Positions 55,359 through 64,000 of a DNA stretch of 64,000 bases are shown piece after piece. The stretch is from contig JANRIN010000074.1 in the NCBI GenBank assembly GCA_033764965.1, positions 1 through 64,000 on the forward strand, in the 5' to 3' direction. Under the pieces are notes generated by a model, which saw nothing but the letters and a program-made list of their open reading frames with translations, had not been told where the DNA came from and did no database searches. This stretch comes from JSC-12 sp033764965 (GTDB lineage Bacteria > Cyanobacteriota > Cyanobacteriia > Leptolyngbyales > Leptolyngbyaceae). Each line of letters begins with the position of its first letter. The first letter of the stretch is position 1. The position numbers were made by a program, and so were the translations under genes.

Positions 55359-56459
55359 ATGCCAACAAAAAACCTGATTTCCATTGGACTGCTGATTTTT
55401 GTGCCGATTGCGATCGCGGCTGAAAAGTTGGAGTGGAGCGCGTTAACGGTCTTTGGTTTGTCGGCACTGGCGATCGTACCCTTAGCAATCTGGCTCAGCA
55501 CAGCAACGGAAGAAATTGCTGTCACTTTGGGTCCTTCGATCGGTGGCTTGCTGAATGCAATTTTTGGGAATGCCACTGAACTCATCATTGCGATCGTTGC
55601 CCTCAAAGAAGGGTTAGTCGATATTGTGAAAGCCAGCATCACGGGCACGATTATCAGTAACCTGTTGCTGGTGATGGGGTTGTCGATGTTATTGGGGGGA
55701 TTACGCTACAAAGAGCAGGAGTTTAAACCCGTTGTAGCGCGGGTGAACGGCTCAACCATGACGCTCGCTGTGATTGCTATTATCCTTCCGGCAACCGTCA
55801 TCACGACCTCGAACGTTATTGAACCGAGCACGATCGAAAATCTTTCTGTGTTTGTGGCGGGCGTGCTGATTGCCGTTTACGCTTTCACCCTATTGTTTTC
55901 TCTTAAAACTCATAGCTATCTATACGATGTTGGCGTTGCAGAATTGGAAGGCGAAGAAAGCCCTGAGACTGGGGAATCCCAAGGCGAACCTCACAAGCCA
56001 AAACTCTGGTTCTGGGTTGGAATTCTTGTGGCAGCGACGCTTGGGGTTGCTGTGGTCTCTGAGATTTTCGTGGGCGCGGTGGAAGAAGCAACCGCTGGCT
56101 TAGGACTGACTCCTCTGTTTACGGGGGTAATTTTATTGCCATTAGTGGGTGGAGCTGCGGAATATGTGACGGCTGTGCGGGTGGCGTTGAAAAACAACAT
56201 GGACTTGTCGGTTTCAGTGGCAATGGGTTCAAGTTTGCTGGTCGCCTTGTTGGTGGCTCCGATCCTGGTGTTGATTGGTTTATTCATTGGTCAGCCAATG
56301 GACTTGAATTTCAACTTGTTTGAAGTGGTGGCAGTGGCAGTGGCAGTGGTAACGGCAAATTTAATTAGCCTGGATGGACGATCGAACTGGTTGGAAGGGA
56401 TGCTGCTCTTAGCCACCTACGCTATCCTGGGTGCCGCCTTCTATTTTCATCCCATATAA
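55359..56459 (+). CDS. cax: Calcium/proton exchanger (CAX family)
   Basis: A 366-residue membrane antiporter with about 11 helices. The two alpha repeats carry the signature GNATELIIAIVALKEGLVDI (about 67-86) and, in the second half, GGAAEYVTAVRVALKNNMDL. An acidic loop between them (about 190-205, EGEESPETGESQGEPHK) is typical. It exports Ca2+ in exchange for H+, with alkaline-pH or calcium homeostasis roles in cyanobacteria. The longest frame starts at TTG 55347; the ATG at 55359 (MPTKNLISIG) is preferred. It converges with chlH at a strong hairpin. Confidence 0.94.
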   Translation: MPTKNLISIGLLIFVPIAIAAEKLEWSALTVFGLSALAIVPLAIWLSTATEEIAVTLGPSIGGLLNAIFGNATELIIAIVALKEGLVDIVKASITGTIISNLLLVMGLSMLLGGLRYKEQEFKPVVARVNGSTMTLAVIAIILPATVITTSNVIEPSTIENLSVFVAGVLIAVYAFTLLFSLKTHSYLYDVGVAELEGEESPETGESQGEPHKPKLWFWVGILVAATLGVAVVSEIFVGAVEEATAGLGLTPLFTGVILLPLVGGAAEYVTAVRVALKNNMDLSVSVAMGSSLLVALLVAPILVLIGLFIGQPMDLNFNLFEVVAVAVAVVTANLISLDGRSNWLEGMLLLATYAILGAAFYFHPI

Positions 56460-56470
56460 GCAAGCAAAAA

Positions 56471-56499
56471 TTCCTCTTGTTCTCACAGAACAAGAGGAA
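56471..56499. terminator. Bidirectional terminator between cax and chlH
   Basis: TTCCTCTTGTTCT and AGAACAAGAGGAA form a perfect 13-bp stem with a CAC loop. AAAAA flanks it on the left and TATCTCTC on the right, so it can stop transcripts from either side. It lies 11 bp after cax and 53 bp from the chlH stop. Confidence 0.85.
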
Positions 56500-56551
56500 T
56501 ATCTCTCAGCATTCTGACCAATGCTGTAATTGAATCGGCAAGTCGTGCGAG

Positions 56552-59500
56552 CTATTCTATCCCTTCAATGCGATCTTCCACTTCCTGGTAGAGTTCACGC
56601 AGGCGATCGAGGTTTTCTTCGCTGGTTTCCCAGTAACCGCGACCATTGGCTTCCAGCAACGTTGTCACCATTTTGCGGAAGGAGTTGGGGTTGAGGTTCA
56701 TCAGCCGTTTGCACATTTCGTCATCCTTGAAAAATGTCGTGTTGGTGTCCTCATACACCCAGTTATCCACCGCGTCCGCCGTCGCTGACCAGCCCATTGT
56801 GTTGACCAACCGCTTCGACAGTTCCCGCACGCCTTCGTAGCCGTGGGACAGCATTCCTTCGTACCACTTGGGATTGAGCAGCTTCGTGCGAGTATCGAGG
56901 CGCACCGTTTCCGAGAGAGTCCGGATTTGGGCATTGGCAGTCGTGGTGTCTGCCATATAAGCGGCAGGCTTTTTACCATCATTCCGCAAACGCGCCACGA
57001 TCTTCGTGGGGTCGGAGTCGTAGTAGTGGGAAACGTCCGTCAGCGAGATTTCCGAGGAGTCAAGATTCTGGAACGTGACATCGGCGGTTTTCAGGGATGC
57101 CTTAAACAGATCCTCGCTCTGCTCCATCATGCCGGGATTGTCTGAAGAGAAGGCAAACCCCTTGCGGGAGAGGTACATATTTTGCAACTCTTCTTCATTT
57201 TCCCAGGTGCCGTTCTCCACTGCCAGGTTGATGTTGGACGAGTAGGAACCGGAGGCATTGGAGAAGACGCGGGTGGCTGCTTGACGCAGGGACAAGCCCA
57301 TTTCTGCTGCTTGTTGCAGAGCGTGTTTGCGGACAAAGTTCATTTCCAGGGGTTCATCGGCTTCCGCTGCCATTTTCACGGCTTTATCCAACAGCGCCAT
57401 CTGGTTAATGAATAGATCTCGAAATACGCCAGAGCAGTTAATCACCACATCCACACGGGGACGACCCAGTTCTTCCAATCCAATCAGTTCTAGCTTGTTC
57501 ACCCGTCCCAGAGAATCGGGAACAGGCTTCACACCGACCATCCAGAGAATTTGTGCCAGGGATTCGCCGTAGGTTTTGATGTTATCGGTGCCCCAAAGGA
57601 CGCAGGCGATCGTTTCTGGGTAATTCCCACCGTTATCTGCGGCTTGGCGTGCCAGCAAGCGATCGACCACCACTTTTGCCGATTTCACGGCGGCGGCAGT
57701 GGGAATGGATTGTGGGTCGAGGGCGTGAATGTTTTTCCCGGTGGGCAACACATCTGGATTACGAATCGGATCGCCGCCGGGACCGGGGGGAATGTATTGC
57801 CCATCTAAGCCGAGAATCAGCGCCCCCAATTCGTTATCAGCAACGACTTGTTTCAGGCAGAACTGGAGATACTCGAACAACGGCTTGAGTGCTTCCGGAT
57901 CCACTTGATTGAAACCAAGGTTATGCAGAGCTTCTATCCAGGGTTCTTTCTTGTTGCCGCCAAAGCTGAACAGGTTGCCCAGCATGGAAGTCCGGGAGAC
58001 GCGCCCTTCCTCATCAATTTGGGCATGAACCATTGCTGTCACAGCGGCTCGAACGGCTTGATTGATGGTGTTCAACAAGCTAACGTCACCCAACACACCT
58101 CGATCGCTGTTTGCATAAATCTCATCAATATCGCGGCGGATACTGTTGGCGATGATCCGTTGCAGGCTGAGGATGCCCTCTTCCTCCCGATCCAGTCCGG
58201 CAATGTTCACCAATGTAGCGATCGCTTCTTCCGCACTGGGAGGCTTACCGATCACATGCAAGCCACAGGGCAACAAGCGCGATTCAATCTCCATCAGCTT
58301 GATGTAAACCTTCCCCACAATGTTGTCCCGCTCCTCCGAACTCATCTCGGTAGCGTTGGTGTCCGGTAAATTCACATCCTTGTCGAGATTGCAAATCCGC
58401 GCCTTATCCATGATGGTGTCCACAATCTGTGCGCCGCGACCGGAATCCTTCAGGGTTTGGTAGGAGCCGATCAGTTCGCTCAGTTCTTTCAAGCCCTTAT
58501 ACAGTCCAGCATTTTCAGCCGGAGGGGTGAGGTAGCTGATGGTTTCGGCATAGCTGCGGCGTTTGGCGATCGTCGCTTCTGAGGGATTATTTGCCGCGTA
58601 GTAATAAAGGTTGGGGATGGTGCCAATCAAGCTATCGGGGAAGCATTCATCCGACATCCCAATTTGTTTACCCGGCATGAATTCCAGGGAGCCATGAGTA
58701 CCGAAGTGCAACACTGCATCTGCCTGCCAGATCCGCTCCAGATACGTGTAGTAGGCTGCAAACCCATGATGGGGACTGGCGGAGCGGGAGAAGAGTAGGC
58801 GCATGGGGTCGCCCTCATACCCAAAGGTGGGTTGCACACCAATGAAGACATTGCCAAAGGATTTGCCGTACACCAACAGATTTTGTCCATCGGTGTTGAG
58901 GTGTCCCGGTGCCGCCCCCCAGGAGGGAATGAGGCGCTCGTAGTAGGGGGTGAGCCGCTCGTATTCCTCAACAGACATCTTGTAAGCGACGTTGAGTTCA
59001 GGGCTGTTGTATTGCGCTTGAGCGTTGTGCAACACTTCCAGCATCAATTTTTCGCCATTTTCGGGCAAACCCTGCACATCGTAGCCATTGTCGTGCAGGG
59101 CTGCCATCACTTTATGAATGGAGCCAAACACATCCAGATATGCCGCTGTGCCAACGTTGCCTTTGTCGGGTGGGAAGCTAAACACGGTGATGGCAATGCG
59201 CTTGTGCAGCTTGGGCTTACGCCGGAGATTTGCCCATTTCATCGCGCGTTGAGCGATCGCTTCGACTCGATCCTGTAACGCGATCGCTTTGCCGGTTGCC
59301 CCATCCCGTCCTGAAAGAATAATGGGTTCGATACCGCCATCCAGTTCGGGCAGCGCAATTTGCAGCGCCACCTGAATGGGGTGCAGACCCAACTCACTTT
59401 CCTGCCACTCTTCTGTGGTTTGGAACACGAGGGGCAACGCCACCATGTAGGGACGGTTGAGTCGTTTGAGAGACTCGATCGCCTTGGGATGATCTTGCCG

Positions 59501-60607
59501 AGCTGGACCACCCACCAAAGCGAATCCAGTTAAAGAAACCACCACATCCACGAGGGGGGTTGGGGATTGGGGGTTAGGGGTTGATTTTCCGATTCCCCAT
59601 TCCCCATTCCCGACTCCCGGCGAAGCATAGAAAAAGGCATCCACGGGTTTGGAAAAGTCCAAGCCACCAGCAAACACAGGAATCACCCGTGCGCCCATTG
59701 CTTCCAACTCAGACACCATTGCCACATAGTGAGCATCGTCGCCAGTTACCAGGTGGGTGCGTTGCAGCACTAACCCAACCGTGGGCACCAGCGGATCTTT
59801 CAGATCGTCGGAAATATCTTGGCGGGAGTTGAACCAGTTGAGGTATTCCTTCACATCCTCAAACATTTGGGTTGCCATCGGATGCCAGATGCCCAAATCG
59901 GGGAAGGTTTGCGGGTCAGCATACTGTAGGGGCACAGCGCCCTGTGCCCTCTCCCCATTCGCATCTTTGAACACATAGCGATCGGCAAGCATCAACAAAA
60001 AGTTTTCCAGGTTTTCCGCATTGCCCCCCAGCCAATACTGAAAACTGAGCATAAAGTTCCGGGCATCCTGCGCCTTTTCCACGGGCAGGTACTTCAACAC
60101 GGTCGGTAACGTGCGAAGTAGCTTGAGCATGGCATCCTGGAAGCCTGCTCCAGACTTCTCCTTGCGCTTCTTCATGAAATTGGCAATCACGCTCTTGGAC
60201 TGCCCAATTTGCGATAACGAGAAACTCCCCATCTTGTTGAGGCGCATTACTTGAGGCATGGAAGGGAAAACTACCGCCACATCCAGGCGATCGCGGTGCG
60301 GTTCGACTGCCGCTACCAGCTTATCTGCCAGGTCTTCTAAGAAAATCAGCGAAGCAATGAAGATATTTGCCGCTGCCATATCCCGCTGAAAGTCTGCGTA
60401 GTTTTCGGGACTCCGCAGTTCTTCGATCAGGTAGCCGCTGATTTCGATCGCAACGGAGGGATGGTTTTCATTAATGGCACGCACAGCAGCGGAGAGAGAG
60501 CTTTGATATTGAGGCTCTAGCACGACATAGACCACCTTCACCAGCCGACGACCCCGCAAATCAGTTGGGGCGATGTGCCGGATAGTGGGCTTGACGTGAG
60601 TGAACAT
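56552..60607 (-). CDS. chlH: Magnesium chelatase subunit H
   Basis: A 1351-residue cobaltochelatase-CobN-like protein that binds protoporphyrin IX and inserts Mg2+ with ChlI and ChlD, the first committed step of chlorophyll synthesis. Signatures: VYVVLEPQYQSSLSAAVRAI at the start, DAVLHFGTHGSLEFMPGKQI in the core and VINCSGVFRDLFINQMAL near the C-lobe. Two in-frame additions are odd: residues about 327-352 (a CCCCATTCC repeat, reading GNGEWGIGKSTPNPQ) and about 220-227 (GERAQGAVPLQY, encoded by a GGGGCACAG palindrome). Both keep the frame. AAGGAGC precedes the ATG at 60607. Confidence 0.98.
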   Translation of the reverse strand: MFTHVKPTIRHIAPTDLRGRRLVKVVYVVLEPQYQSSLSAAVRAINENHPSVAIEISGYLIEELRSPENYADFQRDMAAANIFIASLIFLEDLADKLVAAVEPHRDRLDVAVVFPSMPQVMRLNKMGSFSLSQIGQSKSVIANFMKKRKEKSGAGFQDAMLKLLRTLPTVLKYLPVEKAQDARNFMLSFQYWLGGNAENLENFLLMLADRYVFKDANGERAQGAVPLQYADPQTFPDLGIWHPMATQMFEDVKEYLNWFNSRQDISDDLKDPLVPTVGLVLQRTHLVTGDDAHYVAMVSELEAMGARVIPVFAGGLDFSKPVDAFFYASPGVGNGEWGIGKSTPNPQSPTPLVDVVVSLTGFALVGGPARQDHPKAIESLKRLNRPYMVALPLVFQTTEEWQESELGLHPIQVALQIALPELDGGIEPIILSGRDGATGKAIALQDRVEAIAQRAMKWANLRRKPKLHKRIAITVFSFPPDKGNVGTAAYLDVFGSIHKVMAALHDNGYDVQGLPENGEKLMLEVLHNAQAQYNSPELNVAYKMSVEEYERLTPYYERLIPSWGAAPGHLNTDGQNLLVYGKSFGNVFIGVQPTFGYEGDPMRLLFSRSASPHHGFAAYYTYLERIWQADAVLHFGTHGSLEFMPGKQIGMSDECFPDSLIGTIPNLYYYAANNPSEATIAKRRSYAETISYLTPPAENAGLYKGLKELSELIGSYQTLKDSGRGAQIVDTIMDKARICNLDKDVNLPDTNATEMSSEERDNIVGKVYIKLMEIESRLLPCGLHVIGKPPSAEEAIATLVNIAGLDREEEGILSLQRIIANSIRRDIDEIYANSDRGVLGDVSLLNTINQAVRAAVTAMVHAQIDEEGRVSRTSMLGNLFSFGGNKKEPWIEALHNLGFNQVDPEALKPLFEYLQFCLKQVVADNELGALILGLDGQYIPPGPGGDPIRNPDVLPTGKNIHALDPQSIPTAAAVKSAKVVVDRLLARQAADNGGNYPETIACVLWGTDNIKTYGESLAQILWMVGVKPVPDSLGRVNKLELIGLEELGRPRVDVVINCSGVFRDLFINQMALLDKAVKMAAEADEPLEMNFVRKHALQQAAEMGLSLRQAATRVFSNASGSYSSNINLAVENGTWENEEELQNMYLSRKGFAFSSDNPGMMEQSEDLFKASLKTADVTFQNLDSSEISLTDVSHYYDSDPTKIVARLRNDGKKPAAYMADTTTANAQIRTLSETVRLDTRTKLLNPKWYEGMLSHGYEGVRELSKRLVNTMGWSATADAVDNWVYEDTNTTFFKDDEMCKRLMNLNPNSFRKMVTTLLEANGRGYWETSEENLDRLRELYQEVEDRIEGIE
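59552..59627. repeat. CCCCATTCC/GGGTTAGGGG repeat in frame inside chlH
   Basis: GGGGGTTGGGGATTGGGGGT then TTAGGGGTTG, followed by CCCCATTCCCCATTCCCG, are the same short repeats seen in recG (about 2405-2565). The encoded residues replace no conserved motif and lie between KPVDAFFYASP and the VVSLTGFALVGGPARQDHP block. Confidence 0.75.
59926..59949. repeat. GGGGCACAG palindrome in frame inside chlH
   Basis: GTAGGGGCACAG, CGCC, CTGTGCCC: an 8-bp perfect stem inside the coding region. It encodes GAVPLQY-like residues absent from the usual ChlH at this point, which suggests an inserted repeat rather than an ancestral loop. Confidence 0.65.
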
Positions 60608-60890
60608 GCAGTTAGGCTCCTTATAATCGGGATTTGGCGCTATCGGGTTAGGCGTGAACCAGCAGTTTTCAAGTACAGAATTATTGCTTCACACTAAAAA
60701 CTGAGGCTGCTCGTTGAATGACCGACAGCGAATGTTGCACACAATTCTTTGTACCAGAAAACCGTTACCACATAAGCGTTTGGGCTTCTAACTGACACAA
60801 TTTGATAAAAAAACAGACATTTTTGTTTACCTTTCTTCGTGATTTAATGAGCACGGAATCTGATCTTATTTTTAAAACTTAATATTCATG
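60608..60890. promoter_or_regulatory. chlH upstream region
   Basis: About 280 bp upstream of chlH, AT-rich towards its far end (for example AGGTAAACAAAAATGTCTG on the minus strand). It should hold the chlH promoter, but no sigma-70-type pair was certain. Confidence 0.35.
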
Positions 60891-61075
60891 CCAATTCAAA
60901 CAGTGATAAAGCACATTCCTTGCACCGACCCCCCTTGATCGCCCTTGATTAAGGAGGAAGCCGCAGGACGTTCGGCGATGCTCAAACTTCGACGATCGCT
61001 CCGTCGAGTCGTCGAGCCGCAAGGGGGATCTTAATCTGTAGCGTGTCGAAGGCAGATTGGTATCACTTTGAGATC
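60891..61075. repeat. MITE-like degenerate element
   Basis: The left end contains TCAAACAGTGATA and CCCCCCTTGATC; the right end on the other strand reads TCAAAGTGATACCAATCTGC, followed by GATTAAGATCCCCCTTGCGG. The ends are thus imperfect inverted repeats. A GC-rich centre (CGGACGTTCGGC-, CGACGATCGCTCC-like, GTCGAGTCGTCGAG) lacks an ORF. It sits 12 bp from the YdcF stop. Similar ATACCAATCTGC...GGGGG elements are common in cyanobacteria, from memory. Confidence 0.6.
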
Positions 61076-61086
61076 TCCAAGCCAAC

Positions 61087-61878
61087 TCAGACCCAACCCC
61101 GCAACCAATAAACCCCAATCCCAACGTATTCCTTCAAAGCGCGAGTGAAGTTGCGGAGCCGCTCCACTTCAGGCATCAGACTCAGGGTGACGGCTTGAGC
61201 GCTAGTCCGATACTCTTCGGCATTACGCTCACTTACCAAAAAATCCGTGGGCGCAGGAATCGCGTTCATGCCCAACTTTTGAAAGATCCGCAGCGATCGC
61301 GGCATATGCATGGCTGAAGTTACCAGCAAAATTTGGCGGATATTATTCTGCTCCAGAATTTGCTTCACATTCACTGCATTCTCGCGGGTGTTGAGTGAGG
61401 TTGGGTCTTGCAAAATGGCAGCATCCGGCACACCCATCGTTTTTGCCAGTTCTGCCATATCTTGCGACTCGGACGGTCCACTCCCGTACCAATCAATCCG
61501 CCCCCCGCTAAAAATGACTTTCGGCGCTTTGCCTTCCCGATACAGTTTGGCAGCGTGCAACACTCGATCGCCCTCCTCGCTCACATCCACCCAGGGACGG
61601 GGCGGAAATGCAGGCTTTGTGCAACCGCCCAGCACCACGATCGCGTCTGCTTTGGGCAATTCGGCAGGAGGAAGATTCTGGAACTCTAGCGATCGCACCA
61701 ACCAATCGCTAACCCAGGCATTGCTACTCACCAACAGGATGACCAGAGATAAAAGAATGGGTAGTGCCGCTAACCTTGGTTTCCGCCAAAGCAAACCCAC
61801 TGCCACCAGCAATAGAATGCTAATCAAGCCCAACGGGTAAAAGAATAGGGGAATCAGCTTGGAGAGGAAGAGAAACAT
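61087..61878 (-). CDS. YdcF/SanA family (DUF218) membrane protein
   Basis: A 263-residue protein. Two N-terminal helices (about 6-28 and 33-52), then a DUF218 domain: ADAIVVLGGCTKPAFPP (about 78-94), APKVIFSGGRIDW, the conserved ESQDMAELAKTMGVP, LNTRENAVNVKQILE and VTSAMHMPRSLRIFQKLG. The family includes SanA, ElyC and YdcF, linked to envelope integrity; the biochemical activity is unsettled. The frame opens with a TTG at 61908, but the ATG at 61878 places the first helix at the start. It reads towards the MITE-like element and away from the permease. Confidence 0.88.
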   Translation of the reverse strand: MFLFLSKLIPLFFYPLGLISILLLVAVGLLWRKPRLAALPILLSLVILLVSSNAWVSDWLVRSLEFQNLPPAELPKADAIVVLGGCTKPAFPPRPWVDVSEEGDRVLHAAKLYREGKAPKVIFSGGRIDWYGSGPSESQDMAELAKTMGVPDAAILQDPTSLNTRENAVNVKQILEQNNIRQILLVTSAMHMPRSLRIFQKLGMNAIPAPTDFLVSERNAEEYRTSAQAVTLSLMPEVERLRNFTRALKEYVGIGVYWLRGWV

Positions 61879-62105
61879 AAATGGAATCTGAATGCGATCG
61901 CTCCCCAAACTCTAGCAACAACACGCTGAACCCGTGATAAAGACCTGATTAAGTCACTGAAGGATTGCTAATTCGATGCACAAAAATAAACGTTAAAGCG
62001 GTTCGTCACTGGTCATTGGTCACTTGTCCTTTGCAAATGACCAATGACCGATGACAAATGACACTACCAGCGTGTTCAGTCTAATTATGGAAACCGACCT
62101 ATTGG
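61879..62105. repeat. TGGTCATT-type repeat hairpin
   Basis: About 62008-62065: GTCACTGGTCATTGGTCACT, then TTTGCAAATGACCAATGACC and GATGACAAATGACAC. TGGTCATTGGTCA pairs with TGACCAATGACC around a TTTGC loop, a long stem. It lies past the 3' end of the ABC permease gene. The remaining bases hold no gene. Confidence 0.75.
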
Positions 62106-63056
62106 CTAAAAATTGGTCCCACTCGTTTCAGAAGCCGTAATCACTCCTTGTGCCTGCGCCAGTTCGCGCGATGCGGTGACTCGTTCAACCCCCAATCGCA
62201 CAATGGATAGCAGCAAAATCAGCAAAAACATCACCAGACCGATCGGGCAGGCGTAGCTAATTTCGAGTTCATAAAACGCTTTGTTGTAGAGGTAATACAC
62301 GATCGTTTCTGAAGCATGGTTGGGACCGCCCCGCGTCATCACGTACACTTCCTCAAACACTTTTGTGGCTGATATCGCCGAGATCACAGCGACCAAAAAT
62401 AGGTAGGGACGCATCAGGGGAATCGTAATGTCCCAATGTTTTTTGATCCCATCAGAGCCGTCGATCGCCGCTGCTTCATAAAGTTCCTGAGGAATTGCCT
62501 GTAGCCCTGCCAGGTAAATCACCATGTAGTAGCCCAACCCTTTCCACACCGTCACTACCATCACACTAAAAATCGCCAGCACGGGACTGGTTAACCAGGG
62601 AATTGACGGCAAATTCACCAGTCTTAACAACTGATTCAACAATCCATTGTCCGCATAGAGCCACTTCCAGGCGATGCCCGCCACCACCATCGAAATCACA
62701 ACGGGCACATAATACGCCACGCGAAACCAATGAATTCCGCGTAATTTTTGGTTCACCAAAATTGCCAACGCCAGCGGCAACGATACCAGCACAGGCACAA
62801 CACAAAACAAGTACAGTAATGTATTGCGAAAGGTTTGCCAGAAGATCGGGTCTGCGAGTAGCCGCTGAAAGTTTTTTAGCCCAATCCAGACAGGAGGTTG
62901 AGTCAGGTCATATTCGTACTGGGTGAAGCTCAAATAAAACGCTTGCAGGGCTGGATAAAATACCGTCAGTCCTAGCACCAACAGTGCCGGAAATAAAAAT
63001 AGGTAAGGGGTGAGCCTGTGACGATATTGAGTCCAGTGTTTTAGCAGCTTGTTCAT
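62106..63056 (-). CDS. ABC sugar transporter permease, MalF/UgpA type
   Basis: A 316-residue inner-membrane protein with six helices. Signatures: YLFLFPALLVLGLTVFYPAL at the start, NTLLYLFCVVPVLVSLPLAL, and the EAA loop ELYEAAAIDGSDGIKKHWDI followed by TIPLMRP. This is the first permease (MalF-like) of a carbohydrate importer; no MalG partner, ATPase or binding protein is in the window, so the rest is elsewhere. ATG at 63056. It is divergent from the acyl-CoA synthetase, with 184 bp between them. Confidence 0.92.
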   Translation of the reverse strand: MNKLLKHWTQYRHRLTPYLFLFPALLVLGLTVFYPALQAFYLSFTQYEYDLTQPPVWIGLKNFQRLLADPIFWQTFRNTLLYLFCVVPVLVSLPLALAILVNQKLRGIHWFRVAYYVPVVISMVVAGIAWKWLYADNGLLNQLLRLVNLPSIPWLTSPVLAIFSVMVVTVWKGLGYYMVIYLAGLQAIPQELYEAAAIDGSDGIKKHWDITIPLMRPYLFLVAVISAISATKVFEEVYVMTRGGPNHASETIVYYLYNKAFYELEISYACPIGLVMFLLILLLSIVRLGVERVTASRELAQAQGVITASETSGTNF

Positions 63057-63240
63057 TCAGGGTTTGTGTCAAGATGATCCCATCGCCCATGCAGAATAGC
63101 AGGTTTGGATAGACAAATTCGATTCTGTCCAGGCAAAATCTCGATCGCGAATTGATCAGAATAGGCTTGAATGAGGTCTATCTCTATAATTATTGATCTT
63201 GAAAGCTATTGATTGTTGAACTATCGCAGGAGCTACCCCC

Positions 63241-64000
63241 ATGAGCCGCGCCAGTACCTACACCATGTCTGAAATTGATCGCCAGAAGTTGAGTCAGGCA
63301 GTTGATTACACCATCGAAACCGTTCCTGAGATTTGGGCGATCGCGGCTCAACGATTCGGACAGGCCACCGCACTCCACGCCCCTCACCTCAAACCGGTGG
63401 TTAAGCTGACCTTCGTGCAGCTTTATGAGCAAATTCGGCAATGCGCGTCTGGCTTACAAGCTTTAGGGGTACAACCGGGCGATCGGATTTGTTTGTTTGC
63501 AGACAACAGCCCCCGCTGGTTGGTGGCAGATCAGGGCATGATGATGGCTGGAGCGGTGAATGCGGTTCGCAGTTCCCAGGCAGATAAAGACGAATTACAT
63601 TTTCTCCTGGTTGACAGCGGCTCGATCGCCCTATTTGTCGAAGATCTGGTCACGTTCCATAAATTGCAGCATAGCTATCCTCAACTGCCGCTCAAGTTCA
63701 TTGTTTTGCTCAGTGACGAGACTCCTCCCACTGAAAGCAGCATTAAGGTATTGAACTTTCCGCAGTTGATGGAACTTGGTGCCTCTCATGGATTTCAACC
63801 TGTCAGCCGCACTCGTGAAGACCTGGCAACGTTAATCTATACCTCCGGCACAACCGGCAAACCCAAAGGGGCGATGTTGAGTCATGGCAACTTGATGCAC
63901 CAGATCCATACTTTGGGTGCAGTGGTACAACCCATACCGGGCGATCGCATCCTCAGCATTCTGCCCACCTGGCACGCCTACGAACGCAGCGCCGAATATT
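63241..64000 (+). CDS. Long-chain acyl-CoA/ACP synthetase, N-terminal part
   Basis: An AMP-binding enzyme whose first 253 codons are in the window; it runs off the right edge with no stop. The ATP/AMP motif YTSGTTGKPKGAMLSHGN is near residue 199, preceded by NSPRWLVADQGMMMAGAVNA and followed by LPTWHAYERSAEY, all typical of FadD/Aas-type long-chain acyl activators. In cyanobacteria the homologue recycles free fatty acids to acyl-ACP. ATG at 63241 has GGAG nine bases upstream (CAGGAGCTACCCCC). The C-terminal linker and lid are outside the window. Confidence 0.93.
   Translation, partial: MSRASTYTMSEIDRQKLSQAVDYTIETVPEIWAIAAQRFGQATALHAPHLKPVVKLTFVQLYEQIRQCASGLQALGVQPGDRICLFADNSPRWLVADQGMMMAGAVNAVRSSQADKDELHFLLVDSGSIALFVEDLVTFHKLQHSYPQLPLKFIVLLSDETPPTESSIKVLNFPQLMELGASHGFQPVSRTREDLATLIYTSGTTGKPKGAMLSHGNLMHQIHTLGAVVQPIPGDRILSILPTWHAYERSAEY

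Overview
The window is cyanobacterial chromosome. The evidence is photosystem II small subunits (psbI, psb30), the Mg-chelatase H subunit (chlH), crtE, a cyanobacterial str operon, a 1554-residue glutamate synthase, and a very high density of the octamer GCGATCGC (HIP1) on both strands. Short low-complexity repeats of the CCCCAATCCCC/TTGCTCCC kind, both between and inside genes, suggest a filamentous or Leptolyngbya-like lineage; that placement is an inference. No rRNA, tRNA, CRISPR array, integrase or intact transposase was found. Most of the window is ordinary core genome with a few accessory spots.

Layout. 1-6.5 kb: the end of maf, then a minus-strand run of an LptD-like outer-membrane protein, a helical hypothetical protein and recG. 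6.7-9.6 kb: psbI, a membrane-anchored helical protein, a small hypothetical gene and a LabA-like NYN protein. 9.6-15.9 kb: a HAMP-adenylyl cyclase, an orphan ABC permease, a polyphosphate-glucokinase-like ROK protein, a sucrose-synthesis-type glycosyltransferase and an alpha/beta hydrolase. 15.9-19.1 kb: two half-size GDT1/UPF0016 transporters, a YkgJ protein, psb30, a small lipoprotein and a PfkB-type sugar kinase. 20.1-28.6 kb: a CHASE2-GGDEF-EAL protein, a lipoprotein, an epoxide-hydrolase-like enzyme, a GT2 glycosyltransferase, a CPA2 antiporter with Usp domains, a HAS-barrel-like protein and another lipoprotein. 28.6-35.3 kb: folD, crtE, a divergent PAP2 protein, a frameshifted small gene, a hypothetical gene, thiE and a DUF1565/SPOR-like secreted protein. 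35.4-40.8 kb: rpsJ-tuf-fusA-rpsG-rpsL (transcribed rpsL to rpsJ) and an IscA/HesB protein. 40.9-48.4 kb: a cupin, a phosphodiester-glycosidase-like secreted protein and glutamate synthase. 48.4-55.2 kb: a hybrid receiver-histidine kinase, two small proteins, a DUF900-type hydrolase, a coiled-coil membrane protein and, divergent from it, a vMAP-N/NB-ARC/TPR STAND protein. 55.3-64 kb: a Ca2+/H+ exchanger, chlH, a YdcF protein, an orphan sugar ABC permease and the 5' part of an acyl-CoA/ACP synthetase.

The most unusual signals are repeats rather than pathways. Low-complexity repeats are inserted in frame into maf, recG and chlH. A TGGTCATT-type repeat sits at four gene 3' ends, three of them convergent junctions. 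A family of GGGGC palindromes has one copy in frame inside chlH. The nearest thing to an accessory system is the divergent pair at 51.9-55.1 kb, a STAND NTPase with a vMAP-type N-terminus next to a two-TM coiled-coil protein; a defence role is inference only. Starts were moved from the longest ORF where a ribosome binding site or an ATG supports a shorter one, and each such case is stated.
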